Assembly: GCA_013698385.1 (NCBI GenBank)
Contig: JACCVB010000155.1
Span: forward strand, 1-5,536
Origin: Chloroflexota bacterium
GTDB taxonomy: Bacteria; Chloroflexota; Limnocylindria; Limnocylindrales; CSP1-4
DNA length: 5,536 nucleotides
Direction: 5' to 3'
How positions within the stretch are numbered: the first letter of the stretch is position 1; each line of letters begins with the position of its first letter. The position numbers and the translations under genes are program-made. The notes below the pieces were generated by a model. It did no database searches. It was not told where the DNA came from and saw only the letters and a program-made list of their open reading frames with translations. Below are positions 1 to 5,457 of the stretch, one piece after another.

Positions 1-1689
1 AACACCAGCTCGGACCTGATCGAGGCAGCCGACCTGTTCACGGACATCATCCAACTGGCCCGGGTCGAGAAGGGCTCGCGCTCCGGTCGGCGCATCGCGG
101 ATGACGAAGCCGACCTGTCCATGACCGAGGTCCCGGACAAGATGACCGAGGGCACCGGTTTCAGTCGTGGTGGACGCGGACGAGGCAGGAGTCGCGGTCG
201 AAGCGGTGAGCCGGAGCCGGTCAGCCTGGCTTCGCGAGGCCGTGGGCGCGGGCGCCTGGCCCCGATGGCGACGACCAACGGGACCGCGAGCGGTTCCCGC
301 GATGCCGGCTTGCTGGCCATGCCGGGCGAACGTCTGTCGAAGGCGACCGGCGGCCTGACCGAGGCTGATCTCGCCGCTGCCGAGGTCTTCACCCTGGACG
401 GGGCGGACGACGTCCTGCAGCCCACCCCATCGGACGATGCGGCCGACCGAAGCATCGAGGCGGAGGACGGCGAGGATGGAGCGCGTCGCCGTCGCCGTCG
501 GGGCGGTCGAGGGCGTGGTCGCGGCCGCGGCCGTGAAGACGGCCAGCCCGTGGTCGAAGCCATGGTGCCGCCGCTGATGGCCGATATGGAAGATGACCCG
601 GACGAGGAGCCGGAGGAGGACCAGGCGGACGATCGAGAGCCCGTCGCGGAACCGGCGTCGGCACTGCCGCGCGGCCCGCGGACGACGCCCTTCGGGTCTG
701 TCTGGGACTCGCAGCTGGGCACGCCGAGTGCGCCATCTGCGGCTGCTCGGCCGCCGCTCGTCGACGATGACGAAGACTTCGACGAGCCGGAGATCCCGGA
801 ATACCTGATCGCCGAACAACGGCGTGGCGCGACATCGGGTCGCGGACAGGGGGGAGGTGGCGTCCGAGGTGGCGCCCGTGGCGGGCGGTCCGCGTATCAG
901 TCGGCGATGGAGCGTGAACGCTTCGGCCGGGGCGGCGGCGGAGGCGGCATCAACCGCTATCCCGACGTGAGTGCGCGCGTCCGGCCAGAGCCGCCGCGCG
1001 ACGACCGATCGGCCGGGGGCGGCGGGATGGGTCGAGGTCGAGATGATCGACCGCGACGCGACGATCGACCGCGCGAGGCCGCGCCGCGCCACGCTTCCTC
1101 TTCGAACGAGCCCTGGAGTGAGGTCCCGGCCGAGCTCGAGGCGATGCTTCGAGCGCAGGTCTCCCCGAGACCCGCGGGCGGCCGAGAACCGAGTCGCGAC
1201 ACGGGTCGTGACATGGGCAGGGACCTGACGTCGGAGATGACGCCGGGCGATTCCGAACCTATCGCGGAAGCGGGTTCGGACGGGGTCAAGGCGCCGGCTC
1301 CCCGCCGCCGAGCACCGCGCACGGTCGCCGTCTCCACCAACGTGGCCCCGAACGACGAAGGATCGGATTCGCCGGAAGGTGCAGCCGCCGCGGCATCAGC
1401 CGGCGAGGCCGTCGCTCCCAAGCGGCGAGCCCCGCGTAAGGTGGCCGCCGCCGCTGGCACGGCTCCGTCGCCGAGCGCGTCTGACGGTCCGCCGGCGGAC
1501 CCCGCGGCCGGTGCGGCCGCGATCCAGGCGCCGGCACCGAAGCGACGGGCGGCGCGGAAGTCGGCCCCGGTGGCCGGCGTCAGTGCGGACGACGCATCGA
1601 AGCCCGGGAACGTGTCGGCGGAGACGCCGACGGATGCGCCGGCTCCGAAGCGGCGCGCTCCGCGGAAGCGCGTCGCGCCGACCGAATAG
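1..1689 (+). CDS. NYN (LabA/DUF88-like) domain protein with long RGG-rich disordered tail, 3' part only
   Basis: The frame is open from the first base, so the gene starts upstream and 562 C-terminal residues are seen. Residues 1-16 (NTSSDLIEAADLFTDI) resemble the end of NYN/PIN-like RNase domains, where a Ser followed by L..AAD.F closes the fold; this assignment rests on that short stretch alone. The rest looks disordered. GRGR/RGG clusters lie at about 57-85, 162-178 and 278-317, acidic blocks at about 196-211 and 254-263, and an Arg/Asp-rich part at about 343-360. Four basic KRRAPRK-like repeats end the protein. Such tails usually bind RNA or other nucleic acid, so an RNA-processing nuclease with a scaffold-like tail is my inference. 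The Met at base 121 is not a credible start, because the coding frame and the domain continue upstream of it. holB follows after 12 bases. A topoisomerase I C-terminus was considered for the basic tail, but the N-terminal residues do not fit it. Confidence 0.6.
   Translation, partial: NTSSDLIEAADLFTDIIQLARVEKGSRSGRRIADDEADLSMTEVPDKMTEGTGFSRGGRGRGRSRGRSGEPEPVSLASRGRGRGRLAPMATTNGTASGSRDAGLLAMPGERLSKATGGLTEADLAAAEVFTLDGADDVLQPTPSDDAADRSIEAEDGEDGARRRRRRGGRGRGRGRGREDGQPVVEAMVPPLMADMEDDPDEEPEEDQADDREPVAEPASALPRGPRTTPFGSVWDSQLGTPSAPSAAARPPLVDDDEDFDEPEIPEYLIAEQRRGATSGRGQGGGGVRGGARGGRSAYQSAMERERFGRGGGGGGINRYPDVSARVRPEPPRDDRSAGGGGMGRGRDDRPRRDDRPREAAPRHASSSNEPWSEVPAELEAMLRAQVSPRPAGGREPSRDTGRDMGRDLTSEMTPGDSEPIAEAGSDGVKAPAPRRRAPRTVAVSTNVAPNDEGSDSPEGAAAAASAGEAVAPKRRAPRKVAAAAGTAPSPSASDGPPADPAAGAAAIQAPAPKRRAARKSAPVAGVSADDASKPGNVSAETPTDAPAPKRRAPRKRVAPTE
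1291..1668 (+). repeat. Four spaced KRRAPRK-type coding repeats in the NYN protein tail
   Basis: The repeats are APAPRRRAPRT (from base 1291), APKRRAPRK (from 1414), APAPKRRAARK (from 1528) and APAPKRRAPRK (from 1636). They recur every 36-41 residues and are separated by Ala/Ser/Pro/Asp-rich linkers. Pro-Lys/Arg-rich units of this kind occur in nucleic-acid-binding tails such as those of H1-like proteins. The regular spacing suggests duplication or selection for several evenly spaced contact points. Confidence 0.8.
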
Positions 1690-1701
1690 CGCCGCTCGGC
1701 G

Positions 1702-2874
1702 ATGGACGGCGCGCGCACGCAAGGGCACCCAGCGGCACTCGCGGCGGTCGCCCGGATGATCAGGGACGGGGCGACGCACGCCATCCTGCTCACGGGACCT
1801 GAAGGCGTCGGAAAGACCACGCTTGCCCAGGACCTCGCGGCAGGACTGTGCTGCACGGCTGACGACCCGGCCGCCCGACCCTGCGGCGATTGCCGGGCGT
1901 GCCGCCTCGTCTTTGCCGATCGGCATCCGGACGTCCATCAGCTCGCTCCCGAGGGGGTCGGACGGCAGATCGTCATCGGCGGCCCCGGGGCCAGGACGCG
2001 GGGGATCCGCGACCTCGTCGCTGACCTCGCATTCGCGCCGGTCGAGGGCGGCGCTCGGGTGGCCATCGTGGCCTCGGCCGACCGGATGAACGAGGATGCC
2101 CAAGGCGCCCTGCTCAAGACCCTGGAGGAACCGCCGGCCGGCGTCGTCATCGTCCTGTGCGCGGATGCCGAGGAACCGATCCTGCCGACGATCCGGTCCC
2201 GCTGCCGTCGGATCCGCCTGGGCCCGGTCGCGACCCGCGAGATCGAGATGATCCTGGCGGAGCACGGGGCGGCCGATCCGCCGCTCGCGGCCCGTCTCGC
2301 CCGCGTCACGGCCGGGCGCCCGGGCCTGGCCATCCGCTGGGCCGGCGAACCAGAGGCACTTCGAGCCCGGAACGAACTGCACCGGAGCCTGCTGGACCTG
2401 ACCGACGCGCGACCCGCCGAGCGCCTGACGTCCGTCCGGGTTGCTGCCGGGGCGGTGTCGGCGCTGACCGCCGTGGGGGAGCGGACCGGTCCATCCCGGG
2501 CGAACCCAGCGGTCGAGCCCGATCCAGGCCCGAGCGATGACAGCTCGATGGGATCCCAGGCGGAAGGCGGCGGCGCGGGCACGTCCCGGACGCCGGCGGC
2601 GGAACGTCGACGCGCCGCCGAGGCGCTCGTCGGCCTGTGGAGCGATGTCGCCCGCGACATCACGCTGTGTCGCCTGGGCCTGGCGTCCGACGTCCGTGGA
2701 CTGGACCTGCTCGATGAGAGCACGGTCCTCGCGGCCGCGCTGGAGACACACGTCGTGACGGCCTTCATCGAGCGCCTGGGTCGCGCCGGACTGTTGCTCG
2801 CCGGCAACGTGTCGCCAGAGCTGGTCCTCGATGACCTCGCCCTTGCCTGGCCGCGCCGCGTCGCGGCGGCATGA
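1702..2874 (+). CDS. holB: DNA polymerase III subunit delta' (clamp loader AAA+ protein)
   Basis: Delta' is part of the clamp-loader complex that opens the sliding beta clamp and places it on primed DNA. The 390-residue protein shows the expected order: an intact Walker A motif GPEGVGKTT at 32-40; a zinc-binding cysteine set (C50/C51, then C61, C64 and C67 as CxxCxxC); a degenerate Walker B segment (VAIVASADRMN, 120-130) followed by ALLKTLEEPP, typical of the DnaX/HolB family; and the SRC arginine-finger motif at 166-168. Residues of about 262-300 form a Pro/Gly/Ser-rich insert, probably a flexible linker before the C-terminal helical collar domain (about 300-390). The length is somewhat above the common 310-340. 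The ATG at 1702 is chosen because the next Met (residue 19) would cut into the domain. No Shine-Dalgarno is visible, so translation may depend on coupling to the gene ending 12 bases upstream. Its last four bases overlap acyP. Confidence 0.9.
   Translation: MDGARTQGHPAALAAVARMIRDGATHAILLTGPEGVGKTTLAQDLAAGLCCTADDPAARPCGDCRACRLVFADRHPDVHQLAPEGVGRQIVIGGPGARTRGIRDLVADLAFAPVEGGARVAIVASADRMNEDAQGALLKTLEEPPAGVVIVLCADAEEPILPTIRSRCRRIRLGPVATREIEMILAEHGAADPPLAARLARVTAGRPGLAIRWAGEPEALRARNELHRSLLDLTDARPAERLTSVRVAAGAVSALTAVGERTGPSRANPAVEPDPGPSDDSSMGSQAEGGGAGTSRTPAAERRRAAEALVGLWSDVARDITLCRLGLASDVRGLDLLDESTVLAAALETHVVTAFIERLGRAGLLLAGNVSPELVLDDLALAWPRRVAAA
2854..2868 (+). other. Short GC hairpin just before the acyP start
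   Basis: CGCCGC pairs perfectly with GCGGCG across a 3-base loop (GTC), ending two bases before the acyP ATG and inside the last codons of holB. It occupies the place where a ribosome-binding site would be, so acyP translation probably depends on ribosomes finishing holB. Stems of this size arise by chance in DNA this GC-rich, so function is only suggested. Confidence 0.3.
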
Positions 2875-3191
2875 CCGAACAGGGCGGCGGCGGGGATCGA
2901 CCCGCCCGCCTGGACGCCGTGGTTCGAGGTCGGGTGCAGGGCGTCGGGTTTCGATACTTCGTGGCGCACCGGGCGTTCGCCGCGGGGTTGCTCGGCTGGG
3001 TGGCGAACGAGCCCGACGGCTCATTGCGATGCGTGGCGGAGGGCACGCGGGAGGTCCTGGAAGGCTTGCTTGCCGAGCTGCGCCGGGGGCCGCCGGGCGC
3101 GGACGTCCGATCGGTCGATGTCCGATGGGGGCCGCCATCCGGCGGAGTTTCCACCTTTGGCATCCGAAGTGGTGGCCATCGCGGGGATTGA
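2871..3191 (+). CDS. acyP: Acylphosphatase
   Basis: Acylphosphatases are small cytoplasmic enzymes that hydrolyse carboxyl-phosphate bonds such as those in acetyl phosphate or 1,3-bisphosphoglycerate. The 106-residue protein has the family signature VRGRVQGVGFRYFV (18-31), with R28 as the phosphate-binding catalytic Arg, and GWVANEPDGS (42-51), with N46 as the catalytic Asn that positions water. CVAEG (54-58) and the GP.GA.V..V segment (73-82) also match. A Gly-rich extension of about ten residues precedes the core and a short tail follows it, so it is slightly longer than the usual 90-100. The ATG overlaps the holB stop by four bases (ATGA), which indicates translational coupling. Linkage to holB probably reflects a shared transcript rather than a shared pathway. 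The stop TGA shares its last base with an ATG at 3191, a possible start for the next gene. Confidence 0.92.
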   Translation: MTEQGGGGDRPARLDAVVRGRVQGVGFRYFVAHRAFAAGLLGWVANEPDGSLRCVAEGTREVLEGLLAELRRGPPGADVRSVDVRWGPPSGGVSTFGIRSGGHRGD

Positions 3192-3268
3192 TGGCCTTAT
3201 CCCATCGCCGGAGGTCCCCCGGACCGCTGGGCTATTCCGGACGGAGGCTCGATCCGGCATCGTTTCCG

Positions 3269-3571
3269 ATGATGGAGCCAAATTCGCTCGCCGAAGATCT
3301 CCCTGCGCTCTACCGCGCCATCCTCGATCGGGTCGCGGAACTCGAGGCGTCGGGTGAGCGCGGCGCCGCGGCGCAGGTGCGGACGACCGCGATCCGGGCC
3401 TACTCCCGCGCCTGGGACGATCGGGCGCGACGCGAACTCGAGCAGCTCCTGCGGCGTGCGGCGACGCCGACGGCGGCGGAACGGCTGCCGAAACGAGGCA
3501 CCCGCAGCCGTCGCCCGGGATCTCCGATGGTGCGTCGGCGCTCGAGAGGCCCGGTCGCGCCGCAGCGCTGA
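3269..3571 (+). CDS. Small helical protein of unknown function with basic C-terminal tail
   Basis: I do not recognise a named family. From the ATG at 3269 (a second ATG follows at 3272) the protein has 100 residues. About 8-62 (LPALYRAILDRVAELEASGE and the following AIRAYSRAWDDRARRELEQLL) reads as two or three amphipathic helices, like small helical-hairpin proteins found in high-GC Chloroflexota. About 63-100 is a disordered tail rich in Arg and Pro, which might contact nucleic acid. The alternative start is the ATG at 3191, which overlaps the acyP stop as TGATG. It would add 26 low-complexity residues and couple the gene directly to acyP. I prefer 3269 because the helical core begins right after it, but neither start has a clear Shine-Dalgarno. 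If 3269 is correct, bases 3192-3268 are an untranslated gap in which I see no convincing promoter. The frame is open upstream of 3191 only as a shadow of acyP. Confidence 0.6.
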   Translation: MMEPNSLAEDLPALYRAILDRVAELEASGERGAAAQVRTTAIRAYSRAWDDRARRELEQLLRRAATPTAAERLPKRGTRSRRPGSPMVRRRSRGPVAPQR

Positions 3572-3600
3572 AGTCCGACTCGGGATCCGGCCACGGCGGG

Positions 3601-3612
3601 TAGGCTTCGCCC
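3601..3612 (+). promoter_or_regulatory. Leaderless -10 promoter element before the 3613 gene
   Basis: TAGGCT at 3601-3606 matches the TANNNT -10 consensus and is followed by six bases and then a GTG. This is the geometry of leaderless mRNAs in high-GC bacteria, where the first base of the start codon is the transcription start. No Shine-Dalgarno lies before the GTG, which agrees with this. A good -35 hexamer is not visible at the usual distance. The site lies in the 41-base gap after the preceding gene and would drive the three overlapping genes downstream. Confidence 0.55.
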
Positions 3613-3918
3613 GTGACCGACGACACCTCCATCGCTCAAGCGATCGGCGATGCCTTGGCGGCCTATGACGCCCTGACCGCGCTCGGCGAGGAGATCGAGG
3701 ACGAATGGGGCTACGTCAACGACCTCGCCGCGGCCTGGCGGGAGCGGCTGGAGACGGTCGTTGCGAGTCGGGGTGGCGAGGCGATGTCGGCGGCGTCGGC
3801 GGCGGCCCTTGATCGATTGATCGCCGAGATCGAGGCGATCCATGACCCACACCGTGCGATCGACTGGCTCTCGACCTTCCCGCAGGTGGCGCTCATCGCG
3901 CTCGGGGAAGCGCCATGA
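3613..3918 (+). CDS. Small, very acidic, lysine-free protein of unknown function
   Basis: I do not recognise this 101-residue protein. It begins with GTG, chosen because the -10 hexamer lies six bases upstream and the frame gives no better start. It has 19 acidic residues (9 Asp, 10 Glu), five Arg and no Lys, so it is strongly negative. The sequence is Ala/Leu-rich and looks wholly helical, with likely helices at about 6-24, 26-50, 57-76 and 80-97, and three Trp (W32, W42, W85). No membrane segment, signal peptide or metal-binding motif is visible. Its stop overlaps the start of the nuclease-like gene by four bases (ATGA), so the two are probably made together. Small acidic partners of nucleases can be inhibitors or DNA mimics. 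That would fit here but is only an inference; it could equally be a structural subunit or an independent protein. Confidence 0.65.
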   Translation: MTDDTSIAQAIGDALAAYDALTALGEEIEDEWGYVNDLAAAWRERLETVVASRGGEAMSAASAAALDRLIAEIEAIHDPHRAIDWLSTFPQVALIALGEAP

Positions 3919-4607
3919 GGTTCCAGGATGCCGCCCGTGATGGCCGCGCGGTGGTCTACGCCGGTATCCAGGCCGACCCACTCGTGGCGCGCGCGGCGGC
4001 CTTGCTGGCGGAGGCGTCCCACGCTCAGCGCGTGCTCGCGCGAGCGGTCATGAACGGCGAGGCGACCGACCCGGCAGGCTGGCGGACGATGTTCCCGACG
4101 CTCTTCGGAGAGGGTGGCGCGGGCGGTGCCAGCGAGGATGATCGGGCGCGATCCGAGGCGATCCTCGCGGCATCACTGGCCGTGGCGGAGCGGGGCGAAC
4201 AGGTCCGGAGCCAGTTCCGGGGTGCGATCGTCGAGGCACTGACCGCCGACCTGCTGGCGCGTCGGGTCGGGGCGGCGTCCGTTCGACGGGAGCGTCGGAT
4301 CCTGTTCGACGGTGTCCGCGCGGAGATCCATCCGTACGACGTGACCGTAGAGCGGGACGGCGCCGCGGAGGCCCACGACTGCAAATGGGGGGCGCGCGGC
4401 ATCAACGCCGACGTGCTGCATCAGCTCGACGACGCTCGAACCCACGCGGCCGAAGAGGACGAGCACCTGACTATCGGGTTGGTCGTGTTCGACGCCGAGC
4501 GGTCATGCCGCGTCCGACTGGATCGCCAGAGCGCGCCGAACGGATCGACGGCGATCATCGGCCTGGAGTCGCTGGACGCGCTTGCCACTGGCGTCCCGCG
4601 ACCGTGA
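3915..4607 (+). CDS. PD-(D/E)XK nuclease-like protein
   Basis: The 230-residue protein falls into two parts. Residues 1-95 look helical, with a Gly-rich link at about 66-73. Residues 100-195 resemble the restriction-endonuclease fold: FRGAIVEALTADLLARR (101-117) is a core helix carrying E107; P140-Y-D142 lies on a strand; D155-C-K157 lies on the next strand, giving D-x(12)-DxK; Q170 sits in the helix LHQLDDAR; and a hydrophobic strand TIGLVVFDA (186-194) follows. That order (Glu, Asp, Asp/Glu-x-Lys, Gln) is the metal-dependent catalytic set of the superfamily, as in Holliday junction resolvases and Mrr- or RecB-type nucleases. All key residues are present, so it may be an active DNase or RNase; the substrate cannot be read from sequence. 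The start ATG overlaps the preceding stop, with a weak GGGGAAG sequence four bases before it. The last codon and stop overlap the thioesterase start. The exact family is not recognised. Confidence 0.6.
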   Translation: MRFQDAARDGRAVVYAGIQADPLVARAAALLAEASHAQRVLARAVMNGEATDPAGWRTMFPTLFGEGGAGGASEDDRARSEAILAASLAVAERGEQVRSQFRGAIVEALTADLLARRVGAASVRRERRILFDGVRAEIHPYDVTVERDGAAEAHDCKWGARGINADVLHQLDDARTHAAEEDEHLTIGLVVFDAERSCRVRLDRQSAPNGSTAIIGLESLDALATGVPRP

Positions 4608-4616
4608 GTGGTCGCG
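4597..4616 (+). promoter_or_regulatory. Perfect hairpin with an overlapping stop/start codon in its loop
   Basis: CGCGACC (4597-4603) and GGTCGCG (4610-4616) form a perfect 7-bp inverted repeat around the loop GTGAGT. The loop contains both the GTG start of the thioesterase gene and the TGA stop of the nuclease-like gene. In the mRNA this would bury the start region until a ribosome finishing the upstream gene opens the stem, so strict translational coupling is plausible. It could also be a protein-binding palindrome or chance. Confidence 0.4.
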
Positions 4617-5350
4617 AACCGGACTGCTGTTCCTCACCGTTCCGGGTGCGCTTCGATGAGGCCGGCCCGGATGGCCTCCTCCGGACCAGTGCCCTGCTTC
4701 GCTACGCGCAGGACCTGGCGGGGCATCATTCGGCCGAGCGCGGATTCACGCGGGCATGGTATGCGGAGCGCGGCCTGGTCTGGCTCGCCCGTGCAGCCGA
4801 GGTGGGCGTGCTCGGGTCGATGCGGGTCGGTGACGAGATCGTCGGGACCACGCGGGTCGTCGGCTGGCGTCGCGTCTGGGCTCGGCGACGCACGGACTTC
4901 GTTGACGGGTCGGGACGCCTCGCGGCGTGGACACACGTCGACTGGGTCCTCCTGGACGGTCGTGGATCGCCGACCCGCATCCCGCCCGAGTTCGACGCGG
5001 TGTTCGGGGCGCCGAAGGCGGACTTTCCCTTGGGTCGGGTGCCGCTCGATGGCGCTCCGGCCGACGCGCGGACTACACGGTTTCGGGTCCGGCCGCATGA
5101 GCTCGATCCGATGGACCACGCGAACAACGCGGTCTACGCGGATTGGCTCGAGGAGAGCGTGATCGGTGCCGGTGGAGTCGACGCGACCCGGGCCATCCCC
5201 CGGACGGCACGGCTGGAGTACGCCCGGGCCGCAGAGAGGGGGAGTGAGCTGGTCGCGCTGACCTGGCCGGATGCACTCGGATGGTCGTGCCGGATCACTG
5301 GCGAGGACGGAACGGAATTGCTTCGTGCCCGGTTGGCCCCACCGGACTGA
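4604..5350 (+). CDS. Acyl-ACP thioesterase-like double-hotdog protein
   Basis: The likely role is hydrolysis of an acyl thioester (acyl-ACP or acyl-CoA) to release a fatty acid in the cytoplasm. The 248-residue protein has the acyl-ACP thioesterase layout. The first hotdog (about 12-135) contains F.VR..E.GPDG at 13-24, ALLRYAQDLAGHHS (30-43), GLVWLAR (57-63), GDEIVGTTRVVGWRRVWARR (76-95) and WVLLDGRGSPTRIP (114-127). The second (about 157-245) contains RFRVRPHELDPMDHANNAVYADWLEE. Its active-site loop D168-P-M-D171-H172-A-N174-N175 has the Asp, His and NN of the family, but Met stands where plant Fat enzymes have the catalytic Asn, so it is closer to 4HBT-type hotdogs. The GTG at 4604 is chosen because it gives a GTGA overlap with the upstream stop, and the domain begins about eight residues later; the frame is open further upstream only as a shadow. 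No signal peptide is visible. Confidence 0.75.
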   Translation: MSGREPDCCSSPFRVRFDEAGPDGLLRTSALLRYAQDLAGHHSAERGFTRAWYAERGLVWLARAAEVGVLGSMRVGDEIVGTTRVVGWRRVWARRRTDFVDGSGRLAAWTHVDWVLLDGRGSPTRIPPEFDAVFGAPKADFPLGRVPLDGAPADARTTRFRVRPHELDPMDHANNAVYADWLEESVIGAGGVDATRAIPRTARLEYARAAERGSELVALTWPDALGWSCRITGEDGTELLRARLAPPD

Positions 5351-5377
5351 CCAGATCCGGCTGACCAGGTCTCGAGG

Positions 5378-5436
5378 CCCACCGGGCGCGGCCACACCGG
5401 CCCCGGCCCAACGGACCCACCGGCCCACCGGCCCGG
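5378..5436. repeat. C-rich intergenic stretch with repeated CCCACCGG octamer
   Basis: The octamer CCCACCGG occurs at 5378-5385 and in tandem at 5416-5423 and 5424-5431, with related ACCGG and CCCGG units between and after. The strand bias is strong (C-rich on +) and no reading frame is credible. It may be simple-sequence drift downstream of the operon. A Rho-type termination zone is possible but G is not depleted enough to argue for it strongly, and no U-tract terminator is seen. Confidence 0.5.
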
Positions 5437-5457
5437 CGACCCGGCCGCCGGCCGAGG

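Noticed and set aside
957..1856. 299-codon - strand frame opposite the RGG tail
   Set aside because: It is an Ala/Arg/Ser-rich shadow of repetitive coding sequence and crosses the gene 1/holB junction.
1396..3138. Long open frame of about 580 codons on the - strand opposite holB and acyP
   Set aside because: It crosses two clearly recognised + strand genes, has no recognisable domain and is rich in Arg/Pro/Ala. It is an antisense shadow expected in GC-rich coding DNA.
2831..3190. Upstream part of the frame that contains the 3269-3571 gene
   Set aside because: It lies over acyP in another frame, and its translation is Arg/Gly-rich without motifs.
3188..3238. Possible promoter between acyP and the 3269 gene (TTGATG and TATTCC)
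   Set aside because: The two hexamers are about 39 bases apart, far beyond usable spacing, and neither fits the TANNNT pattern near a start codon.
4385..4603. Upstream extension of the thioesterase frame to an ATG at 4385
   Set aside because: This would overlap the nuclease-like gene by more than 200 bases and adds Arg-rich shadow sequence. The GTG at 4604 gives a neat GTGA overlap right before the domain.
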